Positions 12,217 through 24,388 of a DNA stretch of 64,000 nt are shown one piece after another. Numbering within the stretch: the first letter of the stretch is position 1; each line of letters begins with the position of its first letter. Source of the stretch: Ophiura sarsii (lineage: Eukaryota; Echinodermata; Ophiuroidea; Amphilepidida; Ophiuridae); the NCBI GenBank assembly GCA_035610835.1, contig CM069447.1, positions 39,220,057 to 39,284,056 on the forward strand. The letters are read 5' to 3'. The notes below the pieces were generated by a model. The model was given only the letters and a program-made list of their open reading frames with translations. It was not told where the DNA came from and searched no databases. A program made the translations under genes and the position numbers.

Positions 12217-12949
12217 TACATTCAACTGTTCAAGGAGGGGCACAGAGAGATTTCTCAGAAAATGAAATTCAATATTTTCACCTTGTTTAGATAGATGATA
12301 TACATAGAAACCCTCTCATGTAAGATTTCTTCATAAAAATCAGAAAAAATGATAAAATAAAGACATTTTCTCAGCATTTCCGAAGGAACGTATATTAGTG
12401 CTTTTCACTTTTTTGTATTTTGGTTAAAAGCCACCACCAATTGAATCAGGGAGGTCATGACTATGCATCACATAAAAAGCCATGGGTGATCTTCAAGGGT
12501 ATTTTGAATAAACATGAACATAGTATTAAGGAAGAAGCCATCTGTGGCATTTTAGATGAATTGGGGTAGTTTCGATGTAATCACATAGAAACTCAAAACG
12601 CTATCAAATCCATGAATTTCACATGAAATACTGCAAATTAAGCTCTATAATTTTGGATGGTAGTTAGTACATGTACGTATAAGCATTACGTATGTGAAAA
12701 ACCCAACTTCTGAAAAAATTGAGGGCTCCCTCCGTAAAGGATCTCTTAATGCCCCTTTAAAGAAGTGATTGTGGTAGCTTGACCAACGTTTATGTGGTGT
12801 AGATTCTTACAGTCAGTTAGACAGTCAGATACTCACACAAATCAACTGATCGTTTTTCAAATCACATTTGACCAATTTCATAATAACGAAAAAACAGAGC
12901 GTTATAATCAACAACACGTTTCTTATTAACATTGGGAAAGTCATCTTTG
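12217..12949. other. Unassigned AT-rich region
   Basis: No open frame or repeat I can support. GCCCCTTTAA near 12751-12760 resembles a T2-type transposon end but has no partner. Confidence 0.3.
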
Positions 12950-13506
12950 GTGTGTGTTTCCTATAGTGCGCGTAATTAGCAGTATCGCGTGCTGGATAAA
13001 ATGCATATAAACTAATATCCATGTCATATTTGAACTCGTGTGCTGAATAAATAATGGATGTCCCATTTGATAATGCGATTGGTGAACGAACGCCTTATAA
13101 CTAGGGACATATTGTTTGCATAGCGATCCGTGTTACAAATGTCAGTGTTTAACAGCAATATGTTCAAAGGTCAGGTATTGGTGTAGCAGAATAAAGACAA
13201 ATCGCTCAATTTGATATGTTGTTTTTTCTCTTTCTAAAATTCAGGTCAAACTAATGGTAAAAAGACAACATAACAAAATGAAAAAAACCATGCTTTTTTT
13301 CTGTCAAGAAAAAGGGCTGACCTTTTATTTTACATATATAAATACATACAAGTAACAACAAAAAACAAAAGAGAGAGAGAGAGACTTCATTATGATTCAT
13401 TAAATCTTTAAAACCCTTATTGTACCAGACCAGTTTGAGTATAAATACCCATTTCATGTAATGAAATCCCAGCTTCCCTCTTTGACTCGATATAGGGTCC
13501 CCTCTA

Positions 13507-13742
13507 CACTCTAAATGTAAAACGAGGGGAAAGAGTGGAAATTCACTCGAAAAGCAGTGAAGTGAGTGAAACGTAGGACAACCCGTTTTAATGAGTGTGA
13601 AAGTTAATTTTTCACTCTCAAAGGAACATTGTCATATAAAATTCCCTTTCACTCCTTTTAGAGAGTTTTTCCACTCAAAAACGTGTTGTCCTGCGTTTAA
13701 CCCCTTAAAAGAGTGGAAAACCACTCTTTTAAATTTAGAGAG
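13507..13742. mobile_element. Small TA-flanked MITE rich in CACTC motifs
   Basis: The ends CACTCTAAATGTAAAA and the inverse of CTCTCTAAATTTAAAA are flanked by TA (13505-13506, 13743-13744). A second inverted pair lies inside (ACGTAGGACAACC / TTGTCCTGCGTTT). GAGTGAAA / TTTCACTC words recur many times. It fits a Tc1/mariner-size MITE, but the family is not recognised. Confidence 0.6.
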
Positions 13743-14533
13743 TAGTCGAGCAGTGTCTCTGAATACTATGTCAAAGACACCGACCGACAGAGAGGACCCC
13801 TATATTTTCAGATGCAAATATATACGCGGGCCATTAAATGAAGCTGGTTCTTCATTAACCACTCATCATCATCATGATTAAATACGAGGGTCGTTCAATA
13901 AATAATGAAAGTGATCATGGTATGGGATGCATGAGTGATTCTATTTAGAGATAATGTGATCAATACAAAGTATGAACCTTTGTCTTTCAAACAATTCACT
14001 TTTGGGTTGTTAGATACCTTTGGTTATGTAACGTCACTAACATAAACACAATAGGTTTCAGACACTGACTGAAATCTGTCAATTATTTGGCTGGATATGT
14101 AATATGTTGAATATGGGTTGATTGATACATTTGCGTATATCTCGGCAATGCAAGCATAAAAAAGAAAACACTTGGCACATAGTTAGAACACACACTTATC
14201 TCTCTGAATAAATTCATCAGGTTTGCAGGAATAAATAAATAAGATTTTGATCTTTCTAAACCAGGAATTTTACTCACGTTTTGACAGTTTCGTGTGTTAT
14301 GGTCTACACACTTCCTCAGAATAACCTCTTCTGACCCGTGCTGCTTCCTGTTGAGGGCGCTGTTACGGTGATCAGAGGGTCATAGACATGACTTAGAAAA
14401 TGGGCCCCGTCGTCTCTGTTTGACACTCTTTTTAGATCTGAATTCTTAAATACAAACAAGAAGGGACAACCTCAAATATGCTTTACGATTATGTAGAAGA
14501 CACAGACTGAAACAACATTTTGTGTTTGCTATA

Positions 14534-15213
14534 CAGGGTACCTCAGAATGATCTATAACCGGGGTTCAAAAGTATATAAAAAAAATTATAAAAAAATCTA
14601 AATACTTGCGATGTGATGGAAAAAATGTTTCCTACTTATTCAGTTATTTCATTGATATATCTCTTTTTGTTCTGCTGTGGCAAGACATAATCGAAAATCG
14701 ATGAAAAACGTATTTTCTTATTTTGCCTCACATAATTCATTTTACAGCTATTCTCTCTAGCGCTACTAAACTTTCAAACAATGAGCCCCACATCTCGTAA
14801 GTTTTATTCAAAACTCCCGCCAAAGAAAGGAAGGTTAAACCACTCAAGCTAAACAAATCCTGCCCTATTAAATCAAAGCTTTATTTTCTATGCACACAAC
14901 AATCGATTGTTTTCAAAAAGCTAATTAAAATAAGAAGAGGGTGCACCAATAATGCGAATAACATTTCAGAAATAATTTAATGTTTAACAGGGTTAATGAC
15001 TTTATAAATCTTCATAATGGATCATTTCGACAAAAACTTGAAATATACTATCGTTACAAAAAAATCTGTATTTTCCATCAGAAATGTCCGATTTTCAAAA
15101 TCTAAAATTCCAACAAAAGCTGGGCGTTTGCGCAAGATATAAATTAATATCAATAAATTTCATACCAAAAAAAAATCGTATTACCTCGGTATAGATCATT
15201 CTGAGACACTCTG
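14534..15213. mobile_element. Tc1/mariner-type element, 680 bp
   Basis: Terminal repeats CAGGGTACCTCAGAATGATC and the inverse of CAGAGTGTCTCAGAATGATC, flanked by TA on both sides (14532-14533, 15214-15215). The interior is AT-rich with long A runs and no coding potential. Confidence 0.75.
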
Positions 15214-15947
15214 TAGTGTGTGGTTTTATCAATGTCGCTTGATGGATAAAATGCATATCAACTTATCCATCTAATATTTGTCTTCGTATTATGTACAATG
15301 GATGTCCCATTTGATAATGCGATTGGCGAACGCCTTATACATGTAATAGCAAGCGAAATATGTTTTCATTGCGATCCGTGATATACATGTCAGTCTTTGG
15401 CAGAAGTATGTTCAACGTCAGGTATTCATATAGAAGAATATAGAATCGTGCAGAATTTGATATTTTGTTTTGGTATTTCAGTCAGTAAGTAATGAAAGTG
15501 ATCATGGTATAGGATGCATGAGTGATTCTATTGAGTGACAATATGATCGATGCAAAGTATGACCCTTTGTCTTTCAAACAATACACGTTTGGATGTTTAA
15601 GTATGAACTATGACGTCATAACATTAGCGCAAAGTTAGTACATTTCGGTCACTGCCTGAAATCGGTCAATATTTGGCTGGATAAGAAATAGGTTGAAATA
15701 TGGGTTGATTGAAACATTTGCGGGGATCTCGGCAATGCAAGCATAGAAACAGATAACACTTGGTGTATAAATAGACCACATATTAATCTCTTAGATTTTG
15801 AGATCTCAATTCCCTAATACAAACAAGAAGGGACCATCTCAAATACTCTTTTATTAAGCAAAATCCGCAATAATAAACCTTAGAAAACAACAAAGGGTAA
15901 AGAACAATGGAGGGATTATAATTGAGTAGATTGTAGTGTGATGTTAA

Positions 15948-16656
15948 GGGGGGTGTGGACTCTCAGTACAGTCTCCGTAAAACTGCCGTAACTTCTTCAA
16001 TATTCATTTAATCTTTATAAATGTATACAGTTTTTTGCAGAAAAGGGTTCAATGAATCCAACTATGATAATGAAATTGACCATTTTGGAAAAAATTATAA
16101 AAAACACGTTTTTTGACCCATTTTAGGTTTGGAAAAGATAACTCAAAATATATGTTGTTACATTTTGTCATACTAGTTTTATGATAATCCTGATAACATT
16201 CCCCAGGAGCGTTTTTTTGTTTTTATTGAATAATCAATTATTTTTTGAGTTATAGACCAAAAAGTGCCAAAAAACATGATTTTTTACCGCCAAAATCATG
16301 AAAATCACATTTTTGGGAAAAAATCACATTTTTTGGCACTTTTTGGTCTATAACTCAAAAAATAATTGATTATTCAAAAAAAACAAAAAAACGCTCCTGG
16401 GGAATGTTATCAGGATTATCATAAAACTAGTATGATAACATTTAACAAAATATATTTTGAGTTATCTTTTCCAAACCTAAAATGGGTCAAAAAACGTGTT
16501 TTTTATAAATTTTTCCAAAATGGTCAATTTCATTATCATGGTTGGATTCATTGAACCCTTTTCTTCAAAAAACTGTATACATTTATAAAGATTAAATGAA
16601 TATTGAAGAAGTTACGGCAGTTTTACGGAGGATGTACCTGAGAGTCCACAGCCCCC
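15948..16656. mobile_element. Near-perfect 709-bp palindromic MITE with TTAA target
   Basis: TTAA flanks both ends (15944-15947, 16657-16660). The arms start GGGGGGTGTGGACTCTCAG and run about 330 bp each with few differences, meeting in a short AT-rich centre near 16270-16330. TTAA with a G-rich first block recalls Kolobok/T2-type elements, an assignment by target site only. The unbroken frame in the right arm is a by-product of its AT-rich sequence. A fragment of the same end lies at 50413-50463. Confidence 0.85.
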
Positions 16657-16660
16657 TTAA

Positions 16661-17320
16661 GCAATTATAGTGAGGATTTCAATAGGAGCTGATTATGAAT
16701 CCACCTCCGAAACTATTGAAATTATGTGACGATTTCTTTAACAATACACATCTCGTAACTCTAAAGATAGCAGTAATAAGAGAGGTGATGGCAGCCATCT
16801 TTGATGGTTGCATTCATGTATATCTTCATTTTGACTATCACAATAATTATACACATTGATTTAAGCATTTTTCAATATTTCTGAATAGAAGTTGAAGGCA
16901 CAGTCAGCTTTTATCTGGTAAATTTCATGATCTTAGCCATTTTTGGCCCAGTTCAAAATAATCTGCCGTCTGCGCATGCGCATATTTTCTGTAGGTTTAA
17001 TGCGAATAAGTTCAGATAATTATTTAACTATCCTATGAGATCTCCCAAACTGGTTAATTGCTTGGATTTTTCCTAAATTGTTTGATTTTCCGCAATATTA
17101 GTGATTCACTGGCTGGGCATTTTTTACATGAAAATGGGCTATTTGAAATACTGATATTTGTATACTTTTATTAAATTGCTTCTCCTTACCATTTACTCTT
17201 ACATGTCTTATACTAAATATTTCAAATTACACAGGGATTAAAGTTATTGTCTTTTGTATCATAATTATGCGGAAAAAATTGGGATTCAACCTGCTTCTGG
17301 TGTAACGTTATGCAATCTTC
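16661..17320. other. Unassigned AT-rich region with an NRF-1-like palindrome
   Basis: No gene is supported. TGCGCATGCGCA at 16971-16982 is a perfect match to the NRF-1 palindrome, rare in this AT-rich sequence, but it stands alone. Confidence 0.3.
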
Positions 17321-17323
17321 TTA

Positions 17324-17857
17324 GGGATCACGTCAAAACTCGACCGCCCGGCAACCGCCGGTTACGGCCGGTTCCGTTCAGTTCTCACAAAACGTGTCGT
17401 CTGTTATAATATACACACATAATGAGGTCAAATAGTAACACTCTGGTGAACACGACCGGTTGAAAGTGCCTCGTCACACACGTGAGCAATAACATCTTGA
17501 AGTAATGGGCTCTTTTAAGACTTAAAAGTCTCAGTTGATAACCAGTACAATACAGCTATTGATTTTCGCTGGGGTTGGCTTTTTCAATCTGTTTATAGCT
17601 CAATTAACTTTTTAAAATCAATACCGAAAGTCTATGAATGTTTTTTTTTATAGAACGATTATAGAGAGAGCTATTATGACCGCAAAGTAACAGATTGATA
17701 GTGTACATTGGTCAGATTACAGCATTAAGTCAACCGGCGGTTGTTCAGTGTTGCATGCGCGAATATTCATATACCAGTAAAACATTTGACCTGAAAGAAC
17801 CGGGCGGAACCGCCCGTAACCGGCAGTCAACGGGCGGTCGAGTTTTGACGTCTCCCC
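17324..17857. mobile_element. PIF/Harbinger-like MITE, 534 bp, copy 1
   Basis: Terminal repeats of about 60 bp, GC-rich against their surroundings, begin GGGATCACGTCAAAACTCGA and end as the inverse of GGGGAGACGTCAAAACTCGA. TTA is duplicated at 17321-17323 and 17858-17860, the hallmark 3-bp target of PIF/Harbinger. The interior has no transposase. Copy 2 at 22122-22655 has the same length and differs at only scattered bases. Confidence 0.9.
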
Positions 17858-18091
17858 TTACCACGTGTTTCCTACAAACAATCTAATTTCCCGCCAAATA
17901 ACTGATTTAGCAGGGTCACTTACTTTAAGCTAATGCTATGACGTCATAGTTCATACACCATTAGGCCTTCAAAAAAGTATCGTTTGAAAAACAAAGGTTC
18001 ATACTTTGTATCGATCACACTATCCCTCAATAGAATCACTCATGCATCCCATACCATGATCACTTTCATTAATTACTGACTGACCCTCGTA

Positions 18092-19185
18092 CGTCCCTCT
18101 TTAAAAAAAACCAATGATGGTTCTTTTAAATATATATCAAAGGTTGGTGTCCCGATTTGTGCATAATCACAATCTATATGTAAAAGATTCGTCGAGTAGA
18201 AAAATAATCGCAGCACAAGTTCCTTGATTAATGTATATTGGATGCATACCTCTTCAGATTCTGATGCGCAGTTTTTATTAAAAATCACAAGAATAATACA
18301 TGTATCACGGTCCATGAAATCTGTTCAAGTAGGATACGAAATAGTCAAATTGCATGATGTATAATCTTCAGATTTTCTATAATCTTTGAATTGGTTTTCC
18401 CCACTTCCATGTAAATATATTGTCTTTTACCATGATTAAACCTGTTCCAAGCGATTCGTTTGACTCTGGACCCACGGACCAATCGTGTAAACAAATAAAA
18501 ATGCATGTATGGGAAGCGACGATGAGTGACTTTTAAAATTTAAATACCAATTGCCCCTGAAGCTAAATGTAAATGGAGTAAAGATCACGAAATTCGTCGA
18601 CGATATGTCACCATGACTATAAAATCTAGACGCTAGTGCTGTAGGGATAATAGGGAATAGAGTATGTTAGGGTACACCTCGTTTTTATGGCAGTGCTGCA
18701 GTTTGTGAATGGTATTTTACGTACTTTTTATCGAAGGCAAAGCAAACGTAAAGCATGATTGTTTCCATCATGTCCGTAGAAGGATTAGTGGTCTATGGAT
18801 CTTCTTTGTATCGTGTTTGATGTCCAGCATCGGAAAAGCGTCGTCGAATTCCACAACAATTACACATTTCACCAAAGGTGTTTTTTAATATGCATATAAT
18901 CTGTTTCGGAACGACAAATGCGACATTGCCGATAAGTAGACACTAGGATTTCTTTATTTACTCTTTATAAGCTTATATGTGTTAAAATTCTGACTGCCCT
19001 CAACTATTGTACTGGTTGTCTTTATCTATAAGTAAATTGCGATAATACAGGTGACGATTGTTCAAAATACTCCCAATTCCGATACTCCTACGAAATAAAA
19101 GTTTAGTAGTGTCTGAAGGGCAATGATCAGCAAACTGTAAGTTTTTAAAAGCAAATAGTGAGGTTACTAACTTTTGACCTATGAC
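18092..19185. other. Unassigned AT-rich region
   Basis: Short open frames on both strands up to about 80 codons, none with a recognisable domain. No repeats noticed. Confidence 0.3.
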
Positions 19186-19189
19186 ACTA

Positions 19190-20500
19190 TTACACAATAG
19201 CGCTCTGCACTCAGATATTTCAAACGTTTCTGTTTATATTTTGCTTGTTTATCCGAATAAGTTGTGATCAATTTGAAACTTTGACCTATCTTTGCTTGTA
19301 AATCTGTGGGTAAGCATCATATTAACTTTAGGGTCACATTTTAACTATAAACTAAAAATTTAAAAAATTTAAAAATCTGCGAAATAAAAAAAACTTAGGT
19401 CAAACACTCGGTAGCTTCAAACGCGCAGATCAATCAACACCAAAAAATAAAGTTAACGGCAAGCATTGCCCCAAAAATATCTTTTTGCCCCACCCCCTCC
19501 CACTTTGCCCTTCCCCCAATAAATTTCGTTGACATTTTACACAAATTTGACAATGTTAGCATAAAATGGCAAATGTTGTGCACCAGCGTGCATTTTCATA
19601 CCAAATTAGTTAAAATTATACCAAATTTGACCATTTTAGCGTAAATGGCAAACAGTTTGCGCGCTTTTCTTTATTCATGCCCCCCCCCCCAACAAAATTA
19701 TTGCCCCCCCCCCCAAAAAAAAAAATCATGATGCTGGCGCCGCCACTGACGGCAAGCAGACTATATCAGGTTGCGTAGTATAAAACCGCGTAAATGCACG
19801 AAGCGTATCGAAATTAAATTTAAAATATACGTTTACATGTTGTATATTATGGTGCGCTTATGTGTCAAGGTCACAACGCTCGCTAGCGGTTATGTGTAGA
19901 TCAGTCTTGTGTGGAGACGCAGGGAAAGGGACAAATACGATGGCCATTCAACAAGTTCTACCTTCTACTTTATAATTTCGCAATTGTTTGACTTATGATA
20001 CTAGAATACGATAGCGCTCAGCATTCAGATATTTCAAATGGTTTTCTTTATATTTATTATGCATTGTCTATCCGAATAATTATGACCAATTTCAACACTT
20101 CACCAGTTTGACGTGTGTTTGCTTGTATCTCTGAAAGTAAGCATCGGATGAATTTAGGGTCAAATTTAAACTTAAACTGAAAGCCATAAAATCGAACATT
20201 TTGAATTTGATGGCCAAACGTTATCTGCGAAATAATAATATTTCAAAAAGAAAGAATTACAAATAAATACTGAACAATGTGACGTCAAGCTATCCACTCG
20301 GAAACGTCATCTTAGAAAAAGGTAAGGAATCCTTGATAAAACCGCGCAAGTGAACGAAGCGTATCAAAATTCAATTTAAAACCCACGTTTACAATTTGTA
20401 TAGATGTAATATCAAGGTCAAAACGCTCACTAGCGATTCTGTGTAGATCTGTCTTACGTGGAGACGCAGAGACAGGGAAAAATACATTGGTCATTTAATC
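19190..20500 (+). repeat. Direct duplication (about 0.5-0.75 kb units)
   Basis: Blocks of 19190-19340 and 19765-19960 recur at 19990-20185 and 20325-20500. Landmarks are CAGATATTTCAAA, TAAAACCGCG, CGAAGCGTATC and GTGTAGATC. Unit 1 is longer because it contains the hAT-like insertion 19464-19748. Each unit ends in a weak mariner-type end (GGCCATTCAACAAG / GGTCATTTAATCA). Confidence 0.7.
19464..19748. mobile_element. hAT-like insertion with 8-bp target duplication
   Basis: ACGGCAAG is repeated at 19456-19463 and 19749-19756. The right end GGCGCCGCCACTG is the inverse of the CAGTGGCGG type of hAT terminus. The left end CATTGCCCC retains only the outermost positions. The interior includes two C/A homopolymer tracts (about 19680-19725). 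The duplication makes the insertion convincing even though the left terminus is decayed. Confidence 0.65.
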
Positions 20501-21503
20501 ATGTTACCACCTACCTCACAATTACGTCAATCTATAGACGTTGTCCCCGGAAACAAAACCTGCTTGTCGGTTTGCGCGCGCTTTACCTTCCAGCTCAAAG
20601 GGGTGTCCATTATCCGTTGAATGGAATCGGGCACTTAACATTGTTGATTAACAGTGAGATGATAAGATCTATATCCCATCCATTTGATTTTTCCATAATA
20701 GTAGCTCCAATATTCAGCTAAACATTCATTTGCTTTTGATTCTTTTTTTACCATATAGCTTGAAAGCATATTTTTAGGGGTTTTCTTGTCCCGGTATGCT
20801 GGTACAGGGAATCATATATAAAAATGTTTCTTAAAGTCTGTAGCATACAATATAGTTGGACATTCTTGCCAACTCGGATGATCTTGATCCTCGATTTAGG
20901 GTCACAGAGGGACGTCAACACTTTAATTTAACATGAACAAAAAATTAGAAAACAATCTATTGACCATAAAGAGTATGTCATATCGTTTGGCTGACTGTTT
21001 AGAACAAAAAAAGTCAATCACAACTTTAAATGTCGATCAAAACTTTTTGACCTATGACCTTTAAAAATGACATGTCAGCAAAATTCGGCCAATTTTACCA
21101 TTTTTCACGAAATTGGCCAAAAATGACATGTAATCATTATTTTAAAAATAGTATTGGCCCTTGGATGATCGGAATACATCTAATATTGATGGTAAAGCTG
21201 AAGCATAATAACAAACCGAGCATAAATTTAGGATCACAATGACCAGTATTAAAAGAACGGACGTGGATTATGTCCACTCTAACAAACAGTTAAAAGGGAA
21301 CAGAATTGGTTCTGTTTCTTCTCACGAAATCTCTCTTTGGTTTTGACTCCACCAGAACAAAATTTGGAACAGATTACAATTATAATTTACTATGGCTGTG
21401 TAGATGCAAAGGTAAAATTATTACAAACATCATTGAGCTGATATTTATTTTGAGCTTTAAGTTACAAGAAAGGTGGTAGAATTTATTGAATGACCCTTTT
21501 AGG
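20485..21503. mobile_element. Possible degraded mariner-type element
   Basis: The right end reads TTGAATGACCCTTTTAGG before TA and the left end follows TA with CATTGGTCATTTAATCA. Both continue into a CTACCACCT-like stretch when read inward. The ends are badly diverged and the interior shows no transposase, so the pairing is uncertain. Confidence 0.3.
20560..20660 (-). mobile_element. SINE-like repeat, copy 2
   Basis: Shares with 10975-11100, in the same order and orientation, AATCAACAATGT, a decayed B box (CCCGATTCC), ATGGACACCCCTTT and ACCGACAAGCA. It is older or more damaged than copy 1. Confidence 0.4.
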
Positions 21504-22118
21504 TAATGTTGACCTTGATACTCAATAATATCGCTTTTAATCTAATAGCAGCAAAAGCTACCGATGCTGTCAAGTATATTAAAATGTCATTTTTCCGTCA
21601 AGTATGATTTGTGAGGTTTCATTCGGCAGCTTTGATTTACCTAGGTATATTCTGCATGGCTATATTGCTTGCACGTCGAGTCGTTGGATTAGGGCCATGA
21701 AGAAAGAAAAAACAGTTCTACGGGCCCGACCGACCAACTTTTTTCGAATAAAAAAAAAGACAATTATTTTGAAGATGTTGGAACATTTTTGATTATTTTT
21801 TATTTTTGTTATTATTTTGTGTTGAAATTTTAGAAAATGTTAGATTTTTGTGGGGGAAAATCTCGAGAATTGTTGAGTATCAACCAACACTACCTGAAAT
21901 TGTTGGAAACAACCCCCTAACAGTAACAAACCCAAACAACGCCAGACCGACTGAGAGGTCCGTTTGAGCGTAGAACGAGGTTCTTTTTTTGCTAGAATGT
22001 GTATGTATTAAATGTACATTTTTCTGGACTGTAGGCCTACAATCTAATTCTCGTCAAGCAATACTCACATTACCAACTAGTTCGTATGGCTCATATGTAT
22101 ACCAAAGTGACTTTTACG
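21504..22118. other. Unassigned AT-rich region
   Basis: Nothing I can support beyond AT-rich sequence. Confidence 0.3.
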
Positions 22119-22121
22119 TAA

Positions 22122-22655
22122 GGGATCACGTCAAAACTCGACCGCCCGGCAACCGCCGGTTACGGCCGGTTCCGCCCGGTTCTCACAAAACGTGTCGTCT
22201 GTTATAATATACACACATAATGAGGTCAAATAGTAACACTCTGGTGAACACGACCGGTTGATAGTGCCTCGTCACACGCGTGAGCAGTAACACCTTGAAG
22301 TAATGGGCTCTTTTAAGACTTAAAAGTCTCAGTTGACAACCAGTACAATACAGCTATTGATTTTCGCTGGGGTTGGCTTTTTCAATCTGTTTATAGCTCA
22401 ATTAACTTTTTAAAATCAATACCGAAAGTCTATGAATGTTTTTTTTTTATAGAACGATTATAGAGAGAGCTATTATGACCGCAGAGTAACAGATTGATAG
22501 TGTAAATTGGTCAGATTACAGCATTAAGTCAACCGGCGGTTGTTCAGTGTGCATGCGCGAATATTCATATACTAGTAAAACATTTGACCTGAAAGAACCG
22601 GGCGGAACCGCCCGTAACCGGCGGTCAACGGGCGGTCGAGTTTTGACGTCTCCCC
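22122..22655. mobile_element. PIF/Harbinger-like MITE, 534 bp, copy 2
   Basis: Same ends and interior as 17324-17857 in the same orientation, with TAA duplicated at 22119-22121 and 22656-22658. The two copies carry different TWA targets, which shows independent insertion rather than duplication of a longer segment. High similarity suggests recent activity. The terminal CCGCCCG/CGGGCGG-rich arms can pair strongly. Confidence 0.92.
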
Positions 22656-22658
22656 TAA

Positions 22659-24388
22659 GATTATTACGATTGACGCTAATGTAATATTATGCATAACCAT
22701 ACACACAAGTACCCATACCCAAACTGAACTGAGATGGATTTCTACAACAATATAGAAGTCATGAAGTCGTTAGGTATGAGGCATACGTACTGGTATTCTA
22801 GTGAGGCATTACATGTACAGCAAGAACTTGTTTAAGCCGAACCCTATTAGGAATGAGTCAGAATTGAGTTTAAGTTTGAGACACATTTGACAACAAATCA
22901 TCACGAGAATTGGGTCATACAAGCACCAAGCTATTTGAAGGTTAGGATTAGATTGTTTTGTGATTGTATTTAAAGTTGGGACGTCATTTAACGTCAAATC
23001 ACGATAAAAATTGTAAAAAGGTCACGAAACCACCGACCCCCGAAAGGATGCGTTTGCATTTTTATTCAAAATTCGAGGTTTTAGGCTTTTTTAAAGCCTT
23101 CCAATGTGATTATTTATAGTCGGAAGAAAAAACTTTGTTTTAAAACGGGTTTTAAAAGCAACTAAAATTCATGATTTAAATTTCGATGTAGAGCCATACC
23201 TAAATTAATAAATTAATATAAATGGCCATATATGGCTTGTACCTAATTTATGACACGTCGACAACGAATAGCCTTGAACATTTTGTGATCTGGAGCAAAG
23301 TGATAACCTCTCTGGGCGGTGATCATTAAGATACGAACAAATAAAATTGTTTAGAAAAGCGGAATGTCTTGTATTTTAATTTTAAATATCATTACATGGG
23401 AGGGTTTTGCAAAAATCTTAACACGGACATGATATGTAGTTTCATCGTCTAAACAAATCTCTCATTTTAATATTGATGAAAATGTTGCTCGCTAGTTTGT
23501 GAAGGGGTAGCGTGATATAAACATTGAGTGAATAATCATCATTAATTTTTCTTCCAATTGATGTACAATGACCATTTGTATGGTTATTGCCATAAGCACT
23601 AACGTGATTGTTATAAACATACGTCATTTGATAACTAATGGCTCACGTAATTTCACGCTTGAATAATAAAACAATTATCCGTAGTGTTGGTCATCAAAAG
23701 TCACTGGCATTCAACTGAACAGCCTCGTTTAACACGTTGACCGTCATATGAGTTATTATTATTACGATCAATACAAATCTGCAACATATGTACGACTTGT
23801 TTTTTCTTCATATTTACATGTCTTACACATGTCTGCACTTGAGGAAACTTCCAGTATGCTTTACAGCACGTTGGCGCCCATCGATGAGCTACCAATGTGA
23901 CGCCGATCTTTTCCTCTGTCTGCCGGATGTAATGAACTCCTATTCCAACCTAGCCAACGCATAGAAGACAAGGTGCTAGTAGATTTCTCGCTCCGGAACA
24001 AGGTTTTTTCCTACTTTGATTCATATTTAATAAATTTGATTACAATCAAACACCACCAATCAAAATCATTATGTTTCGCTGCCTAATCACTGTCATATGC
24101 TGTGATCTAGCTATAGGCCGGTCATAAATTCTCCAATTCCCATATGTGGCAGGTCAGTGGTTATAACCCAAAGCGCTGTTTTGATGTACATTCAACAATG
24201 ACATTCTAGACAGACTCTTTATGGCCTCGAGGTCTTAGGTCTGTAATGCAAAAGTGTTAAGGCGGAGGAACATAATTGTTAATGTTATTTGTCGTAAAAA
24301 TTACATCCTAAAACAACTATTTCATTTTGTATAACAATCACCAAAAGTAACGGGGAAAGTGTGCCAGAAACTGGACTGTAGGCCTATT
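22659..24388. other. Unassigned AT-rich region
   Basis: No coding frame, tRNA or clear repeat. CACGAAACCACCGACCCC near 23024 resembles a transposon edge but lacks a partner. Confidence 0.3.

Larger units (their letters stand above)
12950..15850 (+). repeat. Diverged direct duplication, interrupted by insertions
   Basis: Blocks in 12965-13215, 13905-14240 and 14430-14490 recur in the same order within 15230-15850. Shared landmarks are TGGATGTCCCATTTGATAAT, GTGATCATGGTAT, CTTTGTCTTTCAAACAAT, CTCGGCAATGCAAGCATA and TACAAACAAGAAGGGAC. The first unit is longer because it holds the MITE at 13507-13742 and other sequence. The Tc1-like element 14534-15213 sits exactly between the units. Confidence 0.7.
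13885..18089. mobile_element. Composite region bounded by inverted mariner-type ends
   Basis: The left end CGAGGGTCGTTCAATAAATA and the right end (inverse of CGAGGGTCAGTCAGTAATTA) share about 70 further bases including GAAAGTGATCATGG, and both are next to TA. CGAGGGTCATTCAA-type ends are common in mariner elements. The interior holds three other elements and one direct duplication, so the ends could belong to separate copies rather than one 4.2-kb transposon. No transposase is visible. Confidence 0.45.

Noticed and set aside
12051..12290. Exon after a splice-acceptor-like TTTAATTTCAG
   Set aside because: The acceptor-like stretch is in the duplicated MITE flank, the corresponding frame in the first unit is not maintained and no donor or domain is seen.
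16366..16554. Open frame in the palindrome
   Set aside because: It lies in one arm of the 709-bp MITE, and AT-rich symmetric sequence explains it.
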